Shown one piece after another: positions 11,581-23,044 of a DNA stretch of 64,000 nucleotides. The translations under genes were made by a program, and so were the position numbers. Below the pieces are notes generated by a model. It had not been told where the DNA came from and ran no database searches. It saw only the letters and a program-made list of their open reading frames with translations. How positions within the stretch are numbered: position 1 is the first letter of the stretch; every line of letters starts with the position of its first letter. Source of the DNA: Paralichthys olivaceus (lineage: Eukaryota; Chordata; Actinopteri; Pleuronectiformes; Paralichthyidae); the NCBI RefSeq assembly GCF_024713975.1, contig NC_091111.1, positions 15,726,501 through 15,790,500 of the forward strand, in the 5' to 3' direction.

Positions 11581-14394
11581 CTTCAAATCAATTTGAATAA
11601 TTTTACATCAATATTTAAATGTACCGTGATAGCATATAGCCTTGTTAGCTTTATTTGATTAGACCTCTAGATGAACATATTGAGTCTGTTTCCCCATTTT
11701 CACGTTGGATTAAAAACTAGAGTAAATGAAGTATCTAGTCTAAATTCAATAATTGAACAATGAGAAAAGCTAATAATTCTCATCTGGATTATTGCAGTTT
11801 GACAAAAAATGAATTACCAGTTAAAGCCAAACTCACCCTCACCTCACCTTGGACACTGCAGTGTGACCTATCCCATTAAGAACATGAGGATGACTTGAGC
11901 ATTTCAATTAGCCTCATCGGCCATGCCATTTGTCCACCATTAAAGTCGCTCCCAGGAAACCTTCAGCAATTATGGAGGCAGAGATAAGATAAATAATCTG
12001 ATGTCCCAAGTGTCGCCGGTCTCCCTCGCACAGGGACACAGATTCAGGCCTGTACACAGTCTGACCTCAGCACTCACAGCAGCATCAGCTCCACTGGGAC
12101 CTCTGCTACTTGCCTTCGCTGAAAGAATCAGTTGAACGGTTGTGTGGAGGGGTTACATGAGGTAACAGTCTCAACACTTAACGACTGTTGCAGAGCTTTA
12201 AACACCCAAATAAAAAAAACTGTTGCGCTCAAATAAAAACTACATTTAAAATTGAGCCAGATTGTTAAAAATGATATACAGACACTAAAAATACATTTTC
12301 TGACGATATCATATTATTTTTATTGGTTAATTGCGTTTTTCAATTAGGATTTAAAGCCGTTTACGAACAATAACTGGAGAAAATGTCTGGAAAATTGGGT
12401 CGAGATATTTTCTGGAGTTTACCTCATACATGAAGCAGGAGATTGTTGAGTCTGACGCGTTTAACACAACAGAAAAATGACATTTTGACCAGGCCAGGAA
12501 AACTTCCGTAAAATATCAGGAGTAACTGACTAGGACTTTAATGAAAACATCCAGAGTTCAGATCATTAACAGAAGACATATTTTTATTGATGCACCTTCA
12601 CAACAAATAAACATTTTATAGATGTTTGTGCATCACTTCAGACACTGGAATTAAAAATAAAGTGTTTAAACAGTGTTTTTTCTTGCACATCAGAGAATTG
12701 AATTGATTTCTTTGTATCTCCTTAACGTATAAGCTCTTAAGCCAGAAATCTAAAATATCCAACTGCATACAGTTCTGATCTGAAGTGTTATTTCCTGTAC
12801 GTGGCTTGTAAACAGAAGTAAACCATATTTCTGCTGCAGATTCAACTGTTACTTTGTGAATTCAATAACCTCTCCGAACTTTCTTTATATTCACAGAGAT
12901 TTCCCACCACAAATCTCCAATGTTGCACATTTACACCCTTTCATTTAATGTTTATGGGATATTTTATTAACTGTTGCCCCATTTTATTAACAGAGTGTAT
13001 TCATAAACACATATTATAAATATATTTCAGTGATATTAATTTTGTCTTTTACAGCAGATACAGCGAAGGCCGCAGTGATATAGTATTTGTCGAAAGATTG
13101 AACGAGATACGGTATCTCTCTCGCTGTTAATCACTGGCTAACAAGCATTATATGAATTACATTTACATTTCATTATTGTGATCCAGAGTCACAGGGAGCT
13201 GGTCCGGGCCAGGCACGGCCCGAGTGAAGATAAAGAGGGTGGGATGAAAAATGTTGAGTACATAGCCACGGCTCTTAGCTCAGATGATGAACTGATGCAC
13301 TTCGCCATCCATGGAGAGTTGCAATGGAGGGAGCGAGGATTTAATGGAGGCAGTAAAAGAGGGCAAGGGGGCTCCAAGTCCTGCTAATGAATCAGAGGGA
13401 GGAGGAGGAGGACTGAGGAAAGGAGGGAGCCTTCACTGTGCGTGTAGCTGCACCGCTACAGCAAGCAAAGCACGTTTACTACAAAGGCTGAAGACAGAGA
13501 TTGGCTCTTTGTGTTTTTATTGGAAGCAAGTTTAAAAATGTGGAAATGATACCCGACATTCAATGATATTGATCACATATCAGAAAAATGTACTCTTCTT
13601 GGACTGAACTATGAGACTAATCACTTTTATTTATCTGATAAATTAATTAGTTCTAGGGCTTGAGATGATTCTCTTTCTTTTTTAAATCAAATAAAAACAA
13701 ATATAGTAGAATAAAAGTGGTTAAAATCACCCCAAGGGCATGAAAGGACACTCTGGAGCCTCTGGAGTCGGTTGGTCAGAGGATCTGAGAGAAGATGTGA
13801 AAGAAAGAAATGAACAGATAGTCTTAGTGAGCAGCTTCAGACTGTCAATGTGATAAATTAATCGGAACTAGGCTGAGCTCGGAAAAACCAAATTAGCAAT
13901 TTGCGAATCGACAATCACAGAACTGCTCCAATAAAGCAAGTCCCAACTGATGATGCTCCGACAAGAGCATTTGGAAAAAAAGCACAGAAAAAACAAAAGT
14001 CACACGCTGAAATGAGATGCACGATTTTCTTAAAGTTTTAGCCCAAAACAATAAAATTCACTCTGAACGTTGTGTTTCAACCTCAGCTGCAGGTCATATC
14101 TGTTCCTGTCTGTGCTGTGTAATGCATATGCTCCATCATTGTGTCCACTCAGCCCTCCACAGCATCAATTAAATGCCTTGAATTAAAAATCATTGAGCTT
14201 TAGCTGTGTATTTAGTTCCATGCATGATGGCATGAAATCTGTTTCTGCTCGACTGATTTATTGGGATCTTGTGCGTTTGGTGTCAGGAGCGTCAACGAGT
14301 GAGCACGGAGAGTTTAGAGAGATAGAACACCTGTTTCATCAGGTTGATGTGGATGATGTTCGTATTGTGAAGTTTAATAAAATTTTCTCTAAGA

Positions 14395-14492
14395 TGATTT
14401 CTGTCATTACTGTGCAGACTGACTCCACCTGCCTGAAGATGGCGGCGTTCATGTGGAGACGTGTCATCCATCTTTATTTACAGTCTGTTTAA
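14395..14492 (+). repeat. MITE-like dispersed repeat, 3' fragment
   Basis: The fragment ends with 'tcatccatctttatttacag', the same end as the copies at 7.1 and 19.6 kb. Only the last hundred bases are recognisable. Confidence 0.5.
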
Positions 14493-16081
14493 AAAAACAA
14501 TGAGCCTGACGGTGGCTGATAGATGCGGCTCAATGAAGACAATCAGCAAAATCCCACTCCAGCAATGTGGAAGTGAACGAGCTTGACTTTAACTTTAATG
14601 GTGACAAAGTACCAGGTTCGGAGTTGAACCTCCCACATGATCACAGAAATGATGGTGAATGGAGAAAACGCCGTCTGGTCCTGGGTCATCGGTTTCTTCC
14701 TCTCCGTCCCTGTTGTCTTTTTTATTTTTAAATCAACTCTCAAACTCTCAGTTTCGGTTTCAGTGTCAGTTATGAGCTGCGTTGCCTTTGCATTGTCAAT
14801 ATGACATTAAAATGGAAATCGACTCTCGCTGACCTGTGAGACCCATCGCACTTAACAAAGCTCTGAAGACATCAGTCAGTGGGTAATTGGCCGCTGCATT
14901 GCTAAGCATTATAGTGCCCCAGCTATTGCTTTGATTAGCCCGGGACGACCTTTCGTATAATTGATCAGTGGATTTTATTTCTCGCTGGTTGACTTATGGT
15001 GCCATGAATCTTTTTCGCAGAGGTGAGAGAGCACGTATCTACCGCATTGCACTTTCAATTTGCTCTTTCCTAATTGTGGTCATTTGCTTGCACTGGTTTC
15101 TGAACGTTCCTCTAACACGTGATACCTGAAAACAGCAGTGCCATTTGAAATACAGCACATCCTGCTCTGCTGCTCTGGTCTGGTGATCCATAAAATTATT
15201 TTTGGGGATCCGGCCAAAGTGATTAATCAGTTAATCTGAGGCATCCTCCTCTTTTTCTTTAAGGATATGGGCCTGGGTGTGAAAGAAGCTCCTCCACTGA
15301 TTCACGTTAGCTTGATTCATTTATAGTTTCTAATGTCATTTTGTCTCCAGACTTCAGAAAGTTTTATAACTGGAGAGAATTTCGTTGAAAGAGTATGTTT
15401 TGATTCATGATAACCCCGCAGCAGAAGTGACACAGAACCAGTAAAGCCATTTTACAACATGAAGAATTGCAGAAGAATTGGGTCGGGACTTTCTCTGCAG
15501 TTTGACTTTTAAGCAAGCAGGAGATTCTTCGCTCAGACGTGCTCAGAACCTCACTGAAACCTCACTGAAACCTGATCCTGAGATATTTCTATCTAGATTT
15601 TTTTCCTCCGCCCCTTTCGGAAAATGAAACGACCTTGTTTTCACCTGACCTCATCATGTGTTTATTGCAGGAACCTTTTTTTTGCTTTATCATCATCCAG
15701 TGAATCATATCATATTAATGTAGTTTATTCAAGACTGTGCAGAATATTCCGCACTTCATCCTCATGACATATTACGTAACATGTTTCCAAAATCCATACA
15801 AACACCAAATCCTCGCAGCTGCGGAGAATGAGCTCTGTTTATGTCGGAGAGCAGATAGGAACGTTATTGAAGTTGTCGGTTCAATTTAAATAAGAGCCAG
15901 AACAAGAGTCTCTCAGTGTAATGAACAGCGACAGCTTATTTACCTGAATATGTAAACAGAGGGAGCGAGCTCGGATGGAGCAATTGACTTGTCTAATAAC
16001 ACGCCGGGTGCAAGAGGCTGAAATAACGGCCTTGTGTGTGTGGTCATTAGGAGATAATAAGTCTGATTTAGATCGTGCTGA

Positions 16082-16131
16082 GGCTCCGGTGGAAATGATG
16101 CTATTGATTGGATGCACAATAAAGTGAAGCC
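16082..16131 (-). repeat. Inverted repeat, arm 1 (50 bp)
   Basis: Read on the minus strand, this arm matches 17007-17056 on the plus strand at about 43 of 50 positions, including 'catccaatcaa.agcatcat'. In one frame both arms read HPINSII.TGA. The flanks do not match. Confidence 0.8.
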
Positions 16132-17006
16132 ACAAGCAGATTGGTTCTGGTGTCGCGCTGTCCTCTGCATACAAACGTATCAAAACAACAGAACAGGTTG
16201 TGAGAAGAATGTTGGTCTGTCAAAATGTTATCTCTTATTAAAGGTGGAAAATCCATTTACTATTAAATCACCGTTATTTTAGTTGACTGTTTTATTATGT
16301 TGAAGTAATTGTATCTATCCTATTTAATTTTTATAAATCTAACAGTACTTGTTTTCTTATCGTTCTGTTTTCATCTATCTTGTATCTTGTCATTTCATAT
16401 CATTTCATATTGTAAAATTTTGGAAACTGACTAAGAAGTTGGTATGTCAGGGATTATAAAAGCAAACTTTGCTTCTATAAATCAGTCCAAAAAACATAAC
16501 ACCTTCTAAGACACAGGAAAAGTAAGTCATCCCTCCCAGTGAGAATTTATTCTTAAGTCAATATGTTGTTGCCTAAATCTGCCTCAGTGGTGTTTGAGGA
16601 AGCATCGTCCTGGGAGCGGTTAGAATAAATAGATTAATCAATATATAATATAAATAGTTGATTGATATGATTGATCAGAGTCAGTCAAGACTGTTAAGAT
16701 GGAAAAGACATAAGTTCAAGACGTTCTGTAATTATAAATAAATTCAGGAACAATTGTCAGATCCACAGCAAGAAAATAAATACTCTACATGAAATAGATG
16801 TAAACAAATGTGTGTGAACTCAGTCGTATTTTTCTTCTGCAGCTCTGGAGGAGATTTATCAAGTCTGAGAAAAATAACCCTGATTATGTCGTCAGCTTTA
16901 TCTCCGTTAAGGCTCAGAGAAAACAGAAAGACGCTGAAAAGATGCCATTATTTGCATGATGGGAAATGTATTGCACACAGAATTTCAAAGGTTTCAAAAG
17001 GACAAA

Positions 17007-17056
17007 GGTTTCACTTTGATGTACATCCAATCAACAGCATCATTTTCACCGGTGCC
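17007..17056 (+). repeat. Inverted repeat, arm 2 (50 bp)
   Basis: Partner of the arm at 16082-16131, about 0.9 kb away in the opposite orientation. Several differences fall in third positions of the shared frame. No longer reading frame connects to either arm. Confidence 0.8.
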
Positions 17057-18185
17057 TGTTGAGCCTTGGTGGAGGTTTGCACTTTACTGAACTCTTCTAC
17101 TTCACAATGTAACACTAAAACTTCCCTTGTATTCTATTGAGCAATGGTGAAGATGCCAAAGTCAAATTTAGGAAAACCCCTCTGTGAAGCAGCAGCAGTT
17201 CCTCATCGCTCAGCTCTCAGAACAGCTTGTTCGCTAATGGAGCTCTGGCTGCGAGCCTGGATCGATCACAAGGCCTTAATGCTGAAGAATTCCCGATTTC
17301 AACAAATCAGGACCTAAACTCTGGTTTACAGCAAAAGCTGATGTCGGGTGACGCTCCGCTCCATCACGCCAGGATGTACAAGGCCCATGCTCAATTATGG
17401 TGGTGGCAGAGGGGGGGACAGGAAGGACAGACGGGGGGCTGGCAGACGCAGGACGAACACAGAAGGCAGTGAATCACACAGATAAATCAGAGCATCTGGG
17501 CCCCTACATCACCTCCCCTCCGAGAGGAGAAGGCTGGATGTTGATGACTTTGTGATGGATGACTGATTCAGTATCCATCAGACCTGCACATGGATCACAG
17601 CGAGATTGGACAGAACATTGGCTCAGCTAAACTGTCAGCTCAGGAGTTTGTGTGGAACATCTTTACACACAGAGAAAAGAAAATGCTTACGTGGTTAATG
17701 TATTTGAGCTGTGAGCTCAGTGGGGCGTCATTTTAATTTCGGGTTATTTATGATACACAAATATCTTTAAAATGATCTCAGATGGATGTAAATGTAAAGT
17801 TGTTTTATTGAAAATACATTATAGCTTGATTTACATGTGGAAGACAGACGCAGTGGAGAGTAAAACCCCCAAAACTCTGCTTAGCCAACACTTTTATGTG
17901 CTCCCTGCTCTTGTCCAGATAAATAACCTTTAACATCCAAATAAATCTTAGAAAATGAATGAACAGATGCTGTGGCAGAACTTAGACGAGGATAGAGTCT
18001 GTTGAACAAAACAAAAGAATGCTTTTCTGACTGTGTGGTCGGTGATAAGAACATGAAGATAATCAGATGTAGGAGGAGATGTAATTTTTAGGACACGTCA
18101 TTGACAAATGTAAAAAGCTTCACAAAATACATCAACGAAATCGAATAACGAGACTGAAGATGCCAGTTTACGCAATCAGAAGCTT

Positions 18186-18370
18186 AGACTGTATAAAGAC
18201 GGACAAAACTGCGGCTCCCCAAAAGTGAGCCTGAAAGTCTTGATCGCCCCCTGGTGGTAAAGGTGATTACCGCTGCCTCCTCTATGTTAATGGATGGGAC
18301 ACTGAGTACAATAAAAGGTCATAGTACACGTCAAATCGATTTTTTTCAAAGGTGGTTTCTGATGTTTGAG
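18186..18370 (-). repeat. MITE-like dispersed repeat (reverse orientation)
   Basis: It begins with 'gactgtataaagacgg' and contains 'gatcgccccctggtgg' and 'ttaatggatgggacac', the reverse complement of the family blocks at 6.8-7.1 kb. It continues through 'gtcaaatcgattttt'. Confidence 0.6.
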
Positions 18371-18621
18371 ATAGTTCTTGATGTATGATCATGTTTCCGT
18401 TATAAACTTGTAAGTTAGAACAGGAAACAGGAAGAAATGACATGACTGACAGCTGAGACTTACCTGCAATTGGTCGAGTGACGCGTCTCCTACGGTCAAA
18501 ACTTTTTCTCGGGGGAAATATCTTTGGAAATACCCGAGAAAAAAAAGTGTTTTTCTTTCAGTAGATGTGGGAGGAAGCAGAAACATGTATTATACATAAA
18601 CATCCAGCTTAGGTTAATTGA

Positions 18622-18800
18622 AGATTGCCAGTAGGTGTGAATGTGAGGATGAATTCTTTGTACGTTGGCCCTGCAATATGTCTGCAACTCATCCAAGGTG
18701 TTCCCTGCCTATCGCCCAAAGTCAGACGGGACTGGCTCCAACTCCCCCTGGCCCCTCAAAGGACAAGCGGTATAGATAATGGATGGATGGATGATAAGAT
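18622..18800 (+). repeat. 3' tail of an L2/CR1-type LINE (or SINE sharing it), ending in ATGG repeats
   Basis: The series 'ccctgcaatatgtctgcaac', 'ccaaggtgttccctgcctat', 'gactggctccaac', 'acaagcggtatagataatgg' then (ATGG)n is the eroded 3' end of a widespread fish LINE tail. No reverse transcriptase sequence remains. Confidence 0.65.
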
Positions 18801-19544
18801 AAGCATCATATCAGATGCAGCCACCAGGTGTGGGGGATGAGGGAATGAGAATTTAATGTAGCTTGAACTCTAAGACAAATTTAAAACGAGGGATTTATGG
18901 TTCATCACTGCAGCAGCAACATTAGAGAAGCTGGACCCATGAGCCCCGTCCTCCCCCACACTAAAGTTTCTCATTGTTTATTAAAGCAGACGCTCTCCTT
19001 TGTTGTGACTCTGCAGAACAAGCATTTTGGGAGGCCACCTTTCTGAAATTAGAAATTACCCATGAGTGAAAGAGGTGGCGGCTGATGCTCTGCCAAACAC
19101 ACTCCCACACTGTAAGTGCTCCCAGTTCAGTCGTCCTCTCCTGACTCCTGCCAATCGTCCCATAGGAGAACAAGAGCTTCTGGCTCATCCTCACAGAGTC
19201 ACTGCTTTAACAGAGGCAGCCTCCACACAAGGGCAATATTTCCTGCTACGCTATAATAAAGCAGCCTTGCTTCATTGTAAATTATCAAAAGAACGCCACA
19301 AAAACACATTTGGATCGAGTAGAAGATTATTCAAATTGAACAGTGGCAAAAACTGGAAGCAGTTAATGTTTGCCATATCAGGAAGCCTCCTGAAATGTCA
19401 GACGATCATAAGTTCAGTCTGTTGTCCTTTAAATGTGCAATACTTTCTCTCACGCATCACGTGAAGCCTTTAAACTAGATTTTCTATTTATTATCAAAAC
19501 AGACCACACGGCTGCTGGGAGGTCACTTATTATATTTAGACTGT

Positions 19545-19668
19545 TTAGTCAAGTCCATGGCCCATTCACTAACATGGAGGATGGCTTTAATGAACTATAC
19601 TGCAGCCACCGGACGGCGATCAAAATGCTTTGGCTTCACATGCATCTTTATTTACAGTCTCCAATTTC
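19545..19668 (+). repeat. MITE-like dispersed repeat fragment
   Basis: It contains 'catggcccattcactaacat', 'actatactgcagccacc', 'aaaatgctttggcttcac' and the end motif 'catctttatttacagtct', shared with the other family copies in the window. Confidence 0.65.
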
Positions 19669-21394
19669 ACACCATACAACACTCAGCCACATGCTGATAC
19701 ATTGATCCCACTGAACAACACATCTCAGACCAGTGTTTGTCGTGGCTCACGATCTGGGTCAGGACTGCATCTACAGACATGAGAGACGTCTCCACCCTGG
19801 CAAGACAGTAAATAAGGATATTGCCTAAAATTTTGATCTATTCTTTTAAGCTGTTGGACATCGATATCAGCCTTCAGCGAGGACTTGCTGGAGAAAATCT
19901 CCTCTTGTTATAGCTGAAACCAGAACCTCCTCGCTCAGTGCCAGATGCACCACCTCCCAATCAACATCTGTATGTTCCATTAAAATAAAACACATAAATC
20001 AGATGTAACAAGACATGTCAGAGTCAATCACAACCACCTTGTGTCTCTGAGGCGAACCAGCCCCGCTGCACTGGCGGTAAATGGACCATAGTGGAGGCAG
20101 AGTGATTTGCATAAACGTGCAGTCGAGCTGCTGACGCAGCTGAAAACGCTGACAGATGGTTTTAATTCCAGTAAGTGAGCTTCTGTGTGAGCATAGAGTC
20201 GCAGCTGATCTACAGCACATCGAGCGGCTCTTTCATGCCCACAGCCCTGCACCTGACTGTAACATGGTGGAGAGCTAAGGATGAGGATGACAGACAGATA
20301 ACCAATCAAAGCGAGAGGCGTCACAGGTTGGGAGGTCAGCCGGGCAGATCACACCCCTCAAGGCCATTGACCGCAGATTGGAATTGAGCTGAGTGGGTTG
20401 TCAGTTATATGGCGACCATAGTCGTTACACCAAGTGATTCTGGTTCGGCATCAAGGACAGCGGGATGTAAGCAATGCTGGAGCGATTACGTGTGTTACGT
20501 ACGGCAGAATGTCTTCAGAGGGAGTTAAAGAGAAGCTGACGCTTTATTTCGTTTAACGGAAGGTTTTCAGTTCAAAGACTGTAAATGTGCTCGATTAAAA
20601 TTCGGTAAATTAATCGAGATCACAGGCACATCGCCGCTCATCACTACTACTTCTAGAATTGTATCGTATTATGTTTCCTTATTTATATGTTACTACAAAA
20701 CGGAATGATTTATCCTTTAATTCACTCAATTCTTTCCGTCCTGTGGCGTCAGTTTCTTTCTGTGTATTTACTGTAAGACATTGACCTGCAGCCTCAGGGT
20801 TCACATCCAGAAAATGATCAAAGTTTTGCATCTGAATGGCCGAACATAAATAATCTTGATGTACTTTTGTGCTTTGCATCAAATTTAACCTCGGCCGTGC
20901 TGGAGAGGAACCATCGATCTCCTCATTTGTCTTCCAGACATTTAGCGACATTGATCCAGGGTTCTGCCTTTGTCTCCGTCACTCTGCACCAGTCTGCTTT
21001 GTAATGTCTTCATTTTCTGCTGTCTCTCCCTAACCTGTTTTACTGTGTCCACCACAGAGCTGGCTTTTCAGATGGGACCTCATTACCAGGCCCAGTGCTC
21101 AGGGAAGACATTTGATCCTCACTGTAAAACTCATAAAACGCTTCGTCATAAGCAAAACGGACTCTCTGAGGACAACACACCGCGCTGTCGGCTACAGTAA
21201 GTTTCAGAAACGTCATGTGGATGAGTCAGTCGATGAGCAGCCATACTTATAAACTGACAACCAAACAAAGAATGCTCACAAGCACAGGTATCATTATCCA
21301 TTATCCTTTTAGGATTAAAATACCAGATAATGTAATTCACTTACCACCACTGTGGTACAGACTGAAAAATCTATGGGTGGTGTAGCCGTAAACT

Positions 21395-21745
21395 TTTGAT
21401 AAACATTCACGGTCCCCTGAGGATGAAATCTACCGATGATGTTGTCCCCCTGACTCGTCCTCTAGAGCCACCTTGAGGCTGAGATTTGTATTTCTTTTAT
21501 ATTTTTTAGTGAGAACATTCCCATCAACCATAAAAGCATTTAGATTTTGATAAATGTATGACTGGACGGCTGTATGATTACTGTTAGTTTAGGTTTTTCT
21601 CATTGCTTTCTTTATAGCATAGTGTATTTTAATCTCTTACTTTTTATTTTATTAATTTTTTCTTACAGACCTTTTATCTATTTATTTTACAATGCCACAT
21701 TGTTACAATGACAATAAAGATTTCTGATTCTGATTTAGATGTTAG
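21395..21745 (+). repeat. Two decayed retroelement fragments
   Basis: 21400-21500 contains 'attcacggtcccctgagga', 'cccctgactcgtcctctaga' and 'gccaccttgaggctgag', a common percomorph repeat. 21690-21742 contains 'acaatgacaataaagatttc' with a TGATTC-type end, which looks like the 3' tail of a non-LTR retrotransposon. Neither codes for protein. Confidence 0.5.
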
Positions 21746-22612
21746 ATGTGTAGCCTGTGATTAAATCCACATAAAGCAGTAAAGTCTGCACATCTTCAGC
21801 AGCAGCAGCAGGAGTAAATGAGAGCTGTCAGAGACTTAACTTGTCGATGACGAGTGGGAGACAGAAACAGGGCCACGTCGTCCTCCTTGATCTCGGGGCA
21901 ATGCGCCTCTGCATCTCATCTCCTGAGGGCAACAAGCTACACCTCCCTTTGCTGAGCACATCTTCAATTGTCTGAGTTATGTCACCATTGATCAACGCCA
22001 AAGTTCACCACACTGTGTGAGAAGATGAGTTCTGCGGCCCTTAATCTGGAGATGACAGGCTGGTCGAGGCCTGTGTTGCATATTATATCAGTGGAGTTAT
22101 TTATTTTCCCTGCTTAGTGGATACAGACGATGCTACAAGGAACCGTTTTGAAGCAGGATTTTATCATTTAATGGATAAAATGAAAACTGGCTTTTGATAC
22201 AATCCAGTAACAATTTCAACGAGTGAATCTTAAACCATCTAGACAAAAAAAAACCACAACCGTCACCCTAACCCTCTACCTCCCCCTGCTGGCTCAACTG
22301 TTTCTCGCAATCACTCACTTCCCATGCGACTGGGGAAAAAAAGACACCCTTTCACAACAGTAGTGATTTTAATAAACTTTTCAATTCACGTGTCATATTG
22401 CAGATGACATGATTAGTTTTTATATTACCAAAGATCATTGAAAAATGCATCATTATAAATACACGACGACATCTCATATATACTTTTTTTTGTACAGAAT
22501 CATTTCAAAAAGGTCCCTTAGTTGTGAAAGTAAGTGTACAACCTTAGAACTGATGCGAATCTGAAAAACTATATTTTCCAAATAGAAAAGATTTTTAAAT
22601 ACAAGTTCGAAT

Positions 22613-22618
22613 TTTATT
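22613..22618 (-). terminator. Candidate poly(A) signal of mideas
   Basis: TTTATT on the plus strand (AATAAA on the minus), about 0.43 kb past the mideas stop codon, in AT-rich 3' UTR-like DNA. Other hexamers lie close by (near 22650), so the choice is uncertain. Confidence 0.35.
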
Positions 22619-23044
22619 TAAAAGGGTTGTGGCTATAAAGGGAAATATTTTTATTTTGATCTTGACGTTTTATTGCTAAAGAGACACCCTTATAATCTGA
22701 TGTCCACTCAATGAAAAAGTTACAATACTTTGACATATATTCAATTAAATAATTGATATAAAAAGGCAATGTTGGCAAAAAGCAGAAGCAAACAGTATAA
22801 GTGCATTTACAAAAAATAAACTTTCTCTGAATATTTAAAAGATACAAATGCGAAGGGTTGGAGTGTGACCGCCTGGTTTAACGGTGTAAAGCTGAATATG
22901 GTCAAAGAGATGACGGAGTGAGAAGATGAACAGGAAGACGTGAGAAGCTCTTGCGCTCCATGGCTGAGTAGTTTTTTTCTGATTCAAATGCCCTCTTTCC
23001 CCTCCATTTGACAATCAATCAATCTCCTCATTGAGTTCTATTCC

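Larger units (their letters stand above)
6011..22400. other. Gene-poor spacer between kcns3 and mideas (about 16 kb)
   Basis: No open frame here shows a domain, splice-linked continuation or family resemblance. The longest (about 130 codons at 19066-19464) runs into repeat sequence. The spacer holds decayed interspersed repeats, described separately, AT-rich unique DNA and an inverted 50-bp repeat pair. Stretches such as 14860-15200 are of mixed composition and free of obvious repeats, so they could be regulatory. No tRNA, rRNA or microRNA hairpin was recognised. Confidence 0.6.
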
